A stretch of DNA of 9,809 bases from assembly GCA_002509485.1 (NCBI GenBank), contig DAWO01000094.1, positions 1 to 9,809 on the forward strand, read 5' to 3'. Origin of the DNA: Methanolinea sp. UBA477 (lineage in GTDB: Archaea; Halobacteriota; Methanomicrobia; Methanomicrobiales; Methanospirillaceae). The translations under genes were made by a program, and so were the position numbers. Shown one piece after another: positions 1 to 6,208 of the stretch; the stretch's first letter is position 1, and the number at the start of each line of letters is the position of its first letter. Below the pieces are notes generated by a model, which had not been told where the DNA came from, made no database searches, and worked only from the letters and a program-made list of their open reading frames with translations.

Positions 1-323
1 AGACCCTGGTGGCAGAACTCAGGGGCGAAGAGATCCGGAGTTATACGGTAACCCCTGAGATGTTTGGAATCAGCCGTTCTCCACAGGCCTCTCTACGTGG
101 ACGTTTTCCCCGTGAAAACGCCGCGATCATCAGGGATATCCTTCACGATGTCGAAGGGCCCTGCCGGGATGTGGTCCTCCTCAATGCAGGTGCCGCGATT
201 TATCTCGCAGGCAGGGCCGGCACCCATGAGGAGGGGATCTCGCTTGCAGAACGATCCATACGTACCGGTGCGGCATATGGGAAACTGGAAGCCCTGGTAT
301 GCCATTCACGTGGTGAGACATGA
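1..323 (+). CDS. trpD: Anthranilate phosphoribosyltransferase, C-terminal part (5' end outside window)
   Basis: Only the last ~107 residues are present; the frame is open from base 3 and ends with TGA at 321-323. The enzyme joins anthranilate to PRPP to give phosphoribosylanthranilate, the second step of tryptophan synthesis from chorismate, in the cytoplasm. The visible part matches the TrpD C-terminal domain: an 'EEIRSYTVTPEMFGI' segment, then 'LLNAGAAIYLAGRAGTHEEG' and a final 'SIRTGAAYGKLEAL' helix. The PRPP-binding glycine-rich loop would lie upstream of the window. The stop codon overlaps the trpC start in the tetranucleotide ATGA (320-323), so trpC is probably translationally coupled to it. 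The identification rests on these motifs together with the trpCFBA genes that follow, and is secure. Confidence 0.93.
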   Translation, partial: TLVAELRGEEIRSYTVTPEMFGISRSPQASLRGRFPRENAAIIRDILHDVEGPCRDVVLLNAGAAIYLAGRAGTHEEGISLAERSIRTGAAYGKLEALVCHSRGET

Positions 324-1081
324 TCCTCGACCGGATCCTGGAGACCACAGCCACACGGGTTGCCGGATTACCTGGCGAATTTCCAGCCCGGCCAGGGCAA
401 AAGAAACCGAATTACAGTCTCTACCGGTCTCTTGACCGTGTTCCCGGTCAGAATCATATCATTGCTGAACTGAAATTCGCCTCACCGTCACGGGGCCCGA
501 TCAAAGCGGGAGCCGATCCGGTGACCTGTGCGGGAGTGCTCGCGGCAGGCGGGTGCCGCGCCATCTCGGTCGTGACCGAACCCGTCTTCTTCTCGGGCAA
601 TACGGAGACCATCCCTGCTATCAGGTCGGGTATTGATATTCCCATACTCCGCAAGGACTTCATCATCGATGAACTCCAGCTCGTAGAGACCAGGTCGCTT
701 GGAGCCGATGCAGTCCTCCTTATATGCAGGGTGCTTGGTGAGAGGATCGGCGAATTTGTTGATTCTGCGTTCAGGTTGGGCCTGGAACCTCTCGTTGAGG
801 TACACAACGCCGTTGAGGTGAGGGCGGCCCTGGATACAGATGCCGGGATCATCGGGATCAATAACCGGAACCTTAAGGACATGTCTATCGACCTTTCAAC
901 AACAAGGAGACTCGCACCACTGGTTCGGAAGGCCGGACGGAGAGTCGTCTCCGAGAGTGGAATACTGTGGCCGTGCGACGTGAAGGCCCTCTCCCGGCAT
1001 GTTGACGGCTTTCTCATAGGATCCTCGATAATGGCGGCAAAAGACCCGTCAAAACGAATGGAGGGATTTGTATTCGCGTAA
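320..1081 (+). CDS. trpC: Indole-3-glycerol-phosphate synthase
   Basis: The 253-residue TIM-barrel enzyme closes and decarboxylates CdRP to indole-3-glycerol phosphate. The expected active-site set is visible: E50 and K52 in 'IIAELKFASPSRGPIK' (residues 47-62), K112 in 'ILRKDF', E160 in 'PLVEVHN', N181/N182 in 'GINNRNL', and S211-E212-S213 in 'VVSESGI', with the phosphate-binding 'FLIGSSIM' (231-238) near the end. Length is typical for a stand-alone archaeal TrpC. The ATG at 320 overlaps the trpD stop and is preceded by GGTGAG (313-318 region), a short Shine-Dalgarno-like stretch. The 3' end contains the ribosome binding site and start of trpF, so the two reading frames overlap by 10 bases. 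No residue expected for catalysis is missing. Confidence 0.97.
   Translation: MILDRILETTATRVAGLPGEFPARPGQKKPNYSLYRSLDRVPGQNHIIAELKFASPSRGPIKAGADPVTCAGVLAAGGCRAISVVTEPVFFSGNTETIPAIRSGIDIPILRKDFIIDELQLVETRSLGADAVLLICRVLGERIGEFVDSAFRLGLEPLVEVHNAVEVRAALDTDAGIIGINNRNLKDMSIDLSTTRRLAPLVRKAGRRVVSESGILWPCDVKALSRHVDGFLIGSSIMAAKDPSKRMEGFVFA
1060..1065 (+). promoter_or_regulatory. Shine-Dalgarno site that fixes the trpF start
   Basis: GGAGGG lies inside the last codons of trpC, six bases before ATT at 1072. This spacing is normal for initiation at 1072. It would be 12 bases from GTA (1078), which is not a start codon, and about 84 bases from the first in-frame GTG (1150). It is the main evidence for the ATT start of trpF. 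Confidence 0.7.
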
Positions 1082-1653
1082 AAATATGTGGCATCACGAC
1101 ACCGGAAGACGCAACAGTAGCGGTCGCTGCCGGGGCGGACGCAATCGGGGTGGTGCTCTTCTCCCGCTCACCCCGCTCGGTATCCCCGGCAAAGGCACGG
1201 GAGATATTTGATGCGGCGGGTGAAGGGGTCTTGAAAGTTGCCGTCACTCACACTTCTTCGGAAGATGAGATGGAGATCATCTTCAACGAAGTCTCGCCCG
1301 ACGCGGTCCAGGTCTTCTGTCATGACCTCCGGAACTTTCCCTCGAACGTGGAGGTGATCAGGGCAGTCGCACCGGGAGATCCGATCCCCGACGATGCCGA
1401 TGCGCTGATCATAGACTCCAGCCACGGGAAAGGGGTGCATTATGACGAGGAATTTGCCAGGAAACTCGTCAGTTCAACAGATGTCCCGGTCGTCCTTGCC
1501 GGTGGACTCTCCCCGGAGAATGTATCAGAGTCTATCGAACGTGTTCGTCCCTTTGCAGTGGATGTGGCTTCAGGTGTCGAGGAATATCCGGGAAAGAAGG
1601 ACCCCCGGAAAGTGAGGGATTTCATCAGGATTGCCAGGGAGGCAAAAAAATGA
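1072..1653 (+). CDS. trpF: Phosphoribosylanthranilate isomerase, probable ATT start
   Basis: This TIM-barrel enzyme isomerises phosphoribosylanthranilate to CdRP, the substrate of TrpC. Read from ATT at 1072 the protein has 193 residues and begins (M)RVKICGIT, the classic TrpF N-terminus with the general-base cysteine (C6). Further family signatures are 'AVQVFCHD' (about 78-85, normally QLHG), a candidate general-acid aspartate in 'LIIDSSHGKG' (D115), 'VVLAGGLSPENV' (140-151) and the phosphate-binding 'VDVASGVEEYPGKKD' (163-177). The frame upstream of 1072 contains no ATG, GTG or TTG back to a TGA at 1003-1005. The first canonical in-frame start, GTG 1150, would delete the catalytic cysteine and first strand. 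A GGAGGG site (1060-1065) sits six bases before the ATT. The gene overlaps trpC by 10 bases and trpB by 4. Function is certain; the exact start is strongly suggested rather than proven. Confidence 0.9.
   Translation: MRVKICGITTPEDATVAVAAGADAIGVVLFSRSPRSVSPAKAREIFDAAGEGVLKVAVTHTSSEDEMEIIFNEVSPDAVQVFCHDLRNFPSNVEVIRAVAPGDPIPDDADALIIDSSHGKGVHYDEEFARKLVSSTDVPVVLAGGLSPENVSESIERVRPFAVDVASGVEEYPGKKDPRKVRDFIRIAREAKK
1636..1642 (+). promoter_or_regulatory. Shine-Dalgarno site of trpB
   Basis: AGGGAGG lies seven bases before the trpB ATG (1650), inside the end of trpF. It is followed by an A7 run that leads into the ATGA overlap between the two genes. Confidence 0.65.
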
Positions 1654-2822
1654 CCGGATCCACTCGTTTCGGAGCGTATGGCGGGCAATATGTCCCAGAG
1701 ACCCTGATCTGTGCGCTTGAAGAGCTTGAGCAGGCATACACGACCATCGTCCCGTCACGGGCTTTTCAAACTGAGATGGAATATTTCCTGAAAGAGTATG
1801 CAGGAAGGGAGACCCCGCTGACCTTCTGCAGGAATATGTCGCGGGATTGTGGCTGCAGGATATACCTGAAGCGCGAGGACCTTCTTCATTCTGGTGCCCA
1901 TAAGCTGAACAACGCCCTCGGACAGGCTCTGCTGGCAAAGGCCATGGGTAAGAAGCGGATAATCGCCGAGACAGGGGCCGGACAACACGGGGTTGCCACG
2001 GCCATTGCCGGTGCCGTACTTGGTCTCCGGGTCGAGGTCTACATGGGTGTGGAGGATATGGAGCGGCAGTCGCTGAATGTAGCCCGCATGGAGATGCTCG
2101 GGGCCCGTGTCATCCCTGTGCGATCAGGGTCGCGGACCCTGAAGGATGCAATAAACGAGGCCCTGCGTGACTGGGTAGCAGACGTGGAAAATACCCATTA
2201 CCTGATCGGATCGGTTGTGGGCCCCCACCCGTTTCCGGCACTTGTGCGGGACTTCCAGACCGTAATCGGAAGAGAGACGAGACACCAGATTCTCGAAAAA
2301 GAAGAGCGGCTTCCGGATTTGCTTGTCGCATGTGTCGGTGGCGGCTCGAATGCGATAGGTATGTTCCATGCCTTCTTGAAAGACGATGTGGCTCTCTTCG
2401 GTGCAGAGGCAGGTGGAGAGGGCATAAAAGGACGGCATGGCGCGACACTCTGCCGTGGACGACCGGGAGTGCTGCACGGGACCTATTCCTACCTGATCCA
2501 GGACGCGTTCGGCCAGATCCTGGAGTCGCACAGCATTTCAGCCGGGCTTGACTATCCCGGCGTCGGCCCGGAACACAGTTTTCTGAAGGACGAGGGGAGG
2601 GTCACGTACCTGCCGGTGACCGACGAAGAGGCCCTGGACTCCTTCTTCTACCTGTCGCGTACAGAAGGCATCCTCCCTGCTCTTGAATCGGCCCATGCGG
2701 TGGCCCTTGCACGCACGCTCGCGGATGATCTCGATGATGACGGAATACTGGTGATAAACCTCTCCGGCCGGGGGGACAAGGACGTTGCCCAGGTGGCAGC
2801 TCTTATGGGGGGACGCAGGTGA
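1650..2822 (+). CDS. trpB: Tryptophan synthase beta chain (TrpB1 type)
   Basis: The PLP-dependent beta subunit condenses indole with L-serine to give tryptophan and works as an alpha2-beta2 complex with TrpA. The 390 residues match the usual length of the TrpB1 class. Clear motifs are the N-terminal 'FGAYGGQYVPETL' (7-19), the PLP lysine K85 in 'HSGAHKLNNALGQ' (80-92), catalytic E107 in 'AETGAGQHGVA', 'ARMEMLGA' (145-152), the PLP-phosphate loop 'GGGSNAIG' (230-237), 'YPGVGPEH' (302-309) and 'LSGRGDKD' (371-378), whose serine contacts the PLP ring nitrogen. The ATG overlaps the trpF stop by four bases and the GTG start of trpA overlaps the trpB stop by four. Nothing expected is missing. The short N-terminal extension seen in TrpB2 is absent, and the direct trpA neighbour also favours TrpB1. 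Confidence 0.97.
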   Translation: MTGSTRFGAYGGQYVPETLICALEELEQAYTTIVPSRAFQTEMEYFLKEYAGRETPLTFCRNMSRDCGCRIYLKREDLLHSGAHKLNNALGQALLAKAMGKKRIIAETGAGQHGVATAIAGAVLGLRVEVYMGVEDMERQSLNVARMEMLGARVIPVRSGSRTLKDAINEALRDWVADVENTHYLIGSVVGPHPFPALVRDFQTVIGRETRHQILEKEERLPDLLVACVGGGSNAIGMFHAFLKDDVALFGAEAGGEGIKGRHGATLCRGRPGVLHGTYSYLIQDAFGQILESHSISAGLDYPGVGPEHSFLKDEGRVTYLPVTDEEALDSFFYLSRTEGILPALESAHAVALARTLADDLDDDGILVINLSGRGDKDVAQVAALMGGRR

Positions 2823-3631
2823 ACCATCACGTTTCCCGCATAACTGAGCTCTTCAACTCCAGGTCAGGAACGCTCCTCGTCGCCTGCACGATGGCTGGAG
2901 ATCCCGACTTTGTGACCAGCATCAGGATAATCCAGGAGATGATCGATGCAGGTGCCGACATGATCGAACTGGTCATGCCGCATTCAGACCCGGTCGCCGA
3001 CGGGCCTGTCATGCAGGAGGCCGTGTCGCGGGCACTGGATGCGGGAATGAATACAGACCGGTTTTTCTCACTCATCAGCGAGATTAGAAAGGGATCCGGG
3101 ACACCACTGGTCGTTCTCACCTATGCAAACATCGTTATTCAGCGTGGTGTCGAGCAGTTCTACCGGGATGCCGCGAATGCAGGGGTTGATGGAGTTGCGA
3201 TAGCAGATGTTCCACTGGAAGAATCAGGACCATTCGTTGCTGCGGCACGGAACGCCCGTATCGAACCCATACTCTTTGTGAGTCGTACGACATCGAACGA
3301 CCGGCTCGAAAAGATCCTTTCAGCCGCCGGCGGGTTCATCTACCTTGTTGCGGCCATGGGGGTGACCGGCACCAGGGACGGGATTTCAGGGGAGACACTC
3401 GTCTGCCTGCAGGAGGTAAAAGGCCGGACAGGTATCCCGATAGTCCCGGGTTTTGGCATTTCAGGGCCCGAGCAGATCCGCACCTATGCCGGTTCGGGGG
3501 CCGACGGTGTTATCGTGGGATCCGCCCTGGTACAGGAGATAGCCCAACAGGTGAAACTGGGAAGCGACCCGGTGCCGAAAGTCGGAGAACTTGTCCGAAG
3601 GTTGAAATCAGGCTGCATCATCGATAGGTAA
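2819..3631 (+). CDS. trpA: Tryptophan synthase alpha chain
   Basis: The alpha subunit cleaves indole-3-glycerol phosphate to indole and glyceraldehyde 3-phosphate and channels indole to TrpB. The 270-residue TIM barrel carries catalytic E50 ('DMIELVMPHSDP') and D61 ('VADGPVMQ'), loop 6 'AAMGVTGTRDG' (178-188), 'IVPGFGIS' (208-215) and the phosphate site 'GADGVIVGSALV' (227-238). The start is GTG at 2819 in the overlap GTGA with the trpB stop. The segment after E50 differs from the common 'ELGIPFSDP' form: Gly-Ile-Pro-Phe is Val-Met-Pro-His (52-55). This is the last trp gene; a broken gene on the opposite strand begins 56 bases downstream, so the two transcripts converge. Confidence 0.96.
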   Translation: MNHHVSRITELFNSRSGTLLVACTMAGDPDFVTSIRIIQEMIDAGADMIELVMPHSDPVADGPVMQEAVSRALDAGMNTDRFFSLISEIRKGSGTPLVVLTYANIVIQRGVEQFYRDAANAGVDGVAIADVPLEESGPFVAAARNARIEPILFVSRTTSNDRLEKILSAAGGFIYLVAAMGVTGTRDGISGETLVCLQEVKGRTGIPIVPGFGISGPEQIRTYAGSGADGVIVGSALVQEIAQQVKLGSDPVPKVGELVRRLKSGCIIDR

Positions 3632-3687
3632 TCTCGAGGAATGCTGTCCGGTGTATGGACTCTCTCTTCCGGTGAGTTCTTCCCCTG

Positions 3688-4055
3688 CTACCGTGCAGCC
3701 GGATCCTCCTGCCAGAGCCCGAACGCATTGCCTTCTGTACCCATGCAGTGTGCCAGGTGCCCGAATCCGGGAACAGCGGTCTTTTTGAGGGTTAACGTGC
3801 CGCCAAGTGATATCACTCTCTCCACGTATCCATCGATTGATGCGACCCCGATATAATTCATGATGCGCTGCTCCGGAGCTCCCCTCTTTCCCAGGCCGCC
3901 GCCTACCACCGGGCTGCTGTCCAGGGCTCTCGGCTCCACCAGGAAAAGTCGGGAAATCCGGTCTCCATGAATTTCCATCCGAACAAATCCCCGTAGAATT
4001 ACCGTGCCCGCCCTGGATCATCAGCAGGCAGATCGAAATGGACGATTGTGGGCAT
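3688..4055 (-). pseudogene. Broken glyoxalase/VOC-family gene (nonsense codon plus missing base)
   Basis: Read on the minus strand from ATG at 4053-4055, the product starts MPTIVHFDLPADDPGRAR, then meets TAA (3999-4001) where this family has Lys or Glu before 'FYGDLFGWKF'. The same frame continues with 'FYGDLFGWKFMETGFPDF' and must then change frame at a run of four T (plus-strand A 3944-3947). After the shift it reads 'LVEPRALDSSP', 'GGGLGKRGAPEQRIMNYIGV', 'VISLGGTLTLKKTAVPGFGH' and 'TEGNAFGLWQEDPAAR' up to TAG at 3688. The span is 368 bases, one short of 123 codons, so adding one T restores a normal ~122-residue single-domain VOC protein ('PDFFLVEPRAL'). VOC proteins are small metal-dependent enzymes or binding proteins; no substrate can be given. 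The intact part from 3978 downstream might still be translated from an internal ATG, but it would lack the first beta-alpha-beta unit. Sequencing error remains possible for the missing base, less so for the nonsense codon. Confidence 0.8.
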
Positions 4056-4149
4056 ACATCACAGCAGGTCAGCACCGCTCATGAAACCTTTTTTCTCGTG
4101 TTCCTGACTGCATCCCGCAGGAGCAGCGACGATCGATTCCCACCTCGTC

Positions 4150-4908
4150 CTACTCCCGATCCAGCTTTCCCAGAGCAGCGCAGTATATGACAAATTCGTC
4201 AATGCCGTCTATTCCAAGGAGATCTGCCATCTGCTGATCGTCGAACGCACCCATGGCACATGTCCCGCACCCCAGCTGGGAGGCAGCGAGGTACAGGTTC
4301 TGGCAGACGTGCCCGGCATCCAGGTGGACAAGGCGGTATGCCCGTTCCGCGTAACGCCAGGCCATCCGGTAGATTACACTGCTCCACATGAAGGTTGCTG
4401 CCGATGCCCGGACAAAAGCCTGGCCAAGGCATGCGGCCATCGTCCGGTCCGCCAGGTCCGGGCGTGTCCCTATCACGAGAAGCCGGTTTGAGAATGCCAG
4501 GTAGCGGTATATGCCCGGTTCCAGTCCTTCGATCCGGTTTGCCAGGATGTATGTCTCAAAAGAGTGTCGTCCACCTGCGGAGGGGACATTCCTGAACGTA
4601 TAATACGGTTCCTGGGCGTGAACGATTCCCTGTGTGCACCAGAGGAGATAGGCGAGTTCATCGATTGAGAGCGGGTCCCTGGAGTATTTGCGGATCGATC
4701 GTCTCTCTTCGATTGCAGATCGCAGGTCGAGTGGCGGAACTGAGAGATCGCCTGGCGGGGGCAGATCGATGAACCTTCCCTCCACAGGATACGGCTTTTC
4801 CAGGGGTGGTGCAGGGACCTGCATGAACTGGTCAGAGACCGACACATGTTCGTAACGGGTTCTCTCCATGAATATCTGGCCGGTGGGTTTCATTGGGGAT
4901 AATTGCAT
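4150..4908 (-). CDS. SagB-like FMN-dependent nitroreductase/dehydrogenase
   Basis: The 252-residue protein belongs to the nitroreductase fold, SagB/ThcOx-type branch. An N-terminal 'TGQIFMERTRYEH' (9-21) followed by a proline-rich stretch (31-60) is typical of stand-alone SagB-like proteins. FMN-binding signatures follow: 'EERRSIRKYS' (67-76), 'PSAGGRHSFETYIL' (109-122), 'EPGIYRY' (130-136) and 'HLDAGHVCQNLYLAASQLGC' (195-214) with 'GAFDD' (220-224). Such enzymes are cytoplasmic flavoproteins. SagB members oxidise azolines in peptide natural products, but no YcaO cyclodehydratase, precursor peptide or exporter is seen here, so that substrate cannot be claimed. ATG at 4908 was chosen because it gives the longest family-like N-terminus; ATG at 4893 (M6) is an alternative. 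Neither has a convincing Shine-Dalgarno site, so a leaderless mRNA is possible. It is divergent from the Gate-domain gene. Confidence 0.85.
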   Translation of the reverse strand: MQLSPMKPTGQIFMERTRYEHVSVSDQFMQVPAPPLEKPYPVEGRFIDLPPPGDLSVPPLDLRSAIEERRSIRKYSRDPLSIDELAYLLWCTQGIVHAQEPYYTFRNVPSAGGRHSFETYILANRIEGLEPGIYRYLAFSNRLLVIGTRPDLADRTMAACLGQAFVRASAATFMWSSVIYRMAWRYAERAYRLVHLDAGHVCQNLYLAASQLGCGTCAMGAFDDQQMADLLGIDGIDEFVIYCAALGKLDRE

Positions 4909-4931
4909 GTTTCAGCTACATTAACACGTAT

Positions 4932-4943
4932 GCAGAAATCTGC
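4932..4943. promoter_or_regulatory. Small dyad between divergent genes, possible operator
   Basis: GCAGA-AA-TCTGC is an inverted repeat with 5-base arms, 24 bases upstream of each flanking start (minus gene at 4908, plus gene at 4968). Its central position would suit a regulator of both promoters, but the arms are short and chance is a real alternative. Confidence 0.25.
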
Positions 4944-4967
4944 GTTAGATTGGACCGATCTCCATAA

Positions 4968-5951
4968 GTGCATCTTCATCTGATGGGATATGGGATGCCT
5001 GCAGATACCGCCTCACTGGAACTTCTCCTTCTGTACCTGGCAGAGGCAATGATCCTTCTTACGCTAGGAATTATCCTCGCCAGCATGCTCGTGGAAACAG
5101 GGATCTTTTCAAGGCTTACCCGTCTCACCCGCCCCCTCTGCAGGATATCGGGCCTGTCAGAATCTGCCACAACATCGATCCTGGCAATCTTTATCAATCC
5201 CACCGCCGGGAAGGCCATGCTTGCGGGCCTCTACAATGACGGCAGGGTGGAAAAAGAGGAGATCATCCCCACCCTGGTGATGAGCACATTTCCCGTCGTC
5301 CTCGGGGAATCACTCTTTCGTGTCCATCTGCCGGCAGCCATAGTCCTGCTCGGGCCAGTGGTTGGGGGGCTGCATGTGTTTTTAAACCTCTTTTCAAGCG
5401 GCCTGCAGATGTTCTGGGCTATGCTGTATACCCGGTTCATACTGGGAAGGAACACTTCATTTGAATGCGGTGAACCCGCAATGGATACGACAATCTCCTT
5501 CTCGCGTGAAAAATTCATGGCGGGTCTTGCAAAGGCCTGGCCGCAGCTTCGTCGAATCATCCCGGTTACTGTGATTGCTGTTTTGGCATTTACAATTCTC
5601 ACCATTTATGGAGTAATGGACATTATCGGGGCGTTATTTACTCCGCTGCTGGGGGCAATCGGTCTACCCGGTGAGAGTTCTACAGCCCTTGTCGCACAGA
5701 TTCTCCGGTCTTACGCGGGTTACGCGGTCGTCGCATCACTCATGACCACGGGAATACTTGGATTGAAAGACGCCCTCGTGACGCTGCTCATCGGGAGCAT
5801 GATGGTCATAACCCTGATCTACGTCCGCTATACGTTCCCACTCAACATATCTCTCTTTGGACGGTTCGGCCTGAAGATCACCGCAGTCTCGTACAGCTGC
5901 AGCATGGCGGCAAAGATCGTCACGCTCTCGCTGGTATTGCTGTTGCTGTAG
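4968..5951 (+). CDS. Membrane protein with two Gate (nucleoside-recognition-like) repeats
   Basis: The 327-residue protein is strongly hydrophobic with about seven to nine membrane segments (for example 18-42, 100-115, 122-150, 197-222, 262-287 and 313-327). Two similar units are visible: 'GLSESATTSILAIFINPTAG' (62-81) with the following 'GRVEKEEIIPTLVMST', and 'GLPGESSTALVAQI' (232-245) with 'GILGLKDALVTLLIGSMM'. Both fit the Gate domain found in nucleoside transporters and in the spore maturation proteins SpmA/SpmB. This suggests an internal duplication with a central cytoplasmic or extracellular loop (about 160-195) rich in charged residues. The role, probably transport or channel-like, and the substrate are unknown. 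GTG at 4968 is the longest start; ATG at 4983 or 4995 would remove only 5 or 9 residues and none has a clear ribosome binding site. It stands alone on its strand. Confidence 0.75.
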   Translation: MHLHLMGYGMPADTASLELLLLYLAEAMILLTLGIILASMLVETGIFSRLTRLTRPLCRISGLSESATTSILAIFINPTAGKAMLAGLYNDGRVEKEEIIPTLVMSTFPVVLGESLFRVHLPAAIVLLGPVVGGLHVFLNLFSSGLQMFWAMLYTRFILGRNTSFECGEPAMDTTISFSREKFMAGLAKAWPQLRRIIPVTVIAVLAFTILTIYGVMDIIGALFTPLLGAIGLPGESSTALVAQILRSYAGYAVVASLMTTGILGLKDALVTLLIGSMMVITLIYVRYTFPLNISLFGRFGLKITAVSYSCSMAAKIVTLSLVLLLL

Positions 5952-6075
5952 AGCCCCGCAGATCCCTTTCCCCGCATTCCCCGGTACCGCGGTAGTGATC
6001 ATCGTGATATCGACCGGAAGGATCCGATCCAGCTGTTACGAAAATGAGTGGAAAAGACCCGGATTCACGAGCAGT

Positions 6076-6104
6076 GAGACGGCTTCGCCCCAGTCTCTTC
6101 TCTT
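6076..6104 (+). terminator. Possible hairpin terminator after the Gate-domain gene
   Basis: GAGAC (6076-6080) and GTCTC (6093-6097) can pair, with an inner GGC-TTC-GCC stem-loop and a three-base bulge. TTCTCTT follows directly. It lies about 125 bases past the stop of the upstream gene, and archaea mostly terminate at T tracts without hairpins, so this is tentative. Nothing else stands out in 5952-6140 apart from a 10-base palindrome at 5985-5994. Confidence 0.25.
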
Positions 6105-6142
6105 ACGGCCAACGAAGGGAATAGACGCCTGTACGGCAGTGG

Positions 6143-6152
6143 TATGATATAT
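6143..6152 (+). promoter_or_regulatory. Candidate TATA box for the aminotransferase gene
   Basis: TATGATATAT is the most AT-rich TATA-like stretch in the gap and would place transcription start near 6175, leaving a leader of about 33 bases. That leader holds a purine-rich GGAAAAGG (6191-6198) before the ATG at 6209. Confidence 0.4.
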
Positions 6153-6208
6153 TCATTATCGTTTATCTCATACAGTTCTCTCCAGTACCTGGAAAAGGCG
6201 AGTATTCA

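Noticed and set aside
454..1017. 187-codon minus-strand open frame inside trpC
   Set aside because: It is the antisense shadow of trpC, which has full catalytic motifs.
1150..1653. TrpF starting at the first canonical codon, GTG 1150
   Set aside because: It removes the KICGIT strand and catalytic Cys that are clearly encoded upstream in the same frame.
3632..3687. Terminator between trpA and the converging pseudogene
   Set aside because: Only a short pyrimidine-rich stretch (CTCTCTCTTCC) is present, with no clear T tract or hairpin, so no feature is called.
3608..4075. 155-codon open frame on the minus strand over the VOC pseudogene
   Set aside because: Its translation is rich in Arg, Gly and Ser and matches no family; the neighbouring frames carry the VOC motifs and explain the region.
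5985..5994. TACCGCGGTA palindrome in the gap after the Gate-domain gene
   Set aside because: A single 10-base GC-rich palindrome, far from any start codon, can occur by chance and no partner site is seen.
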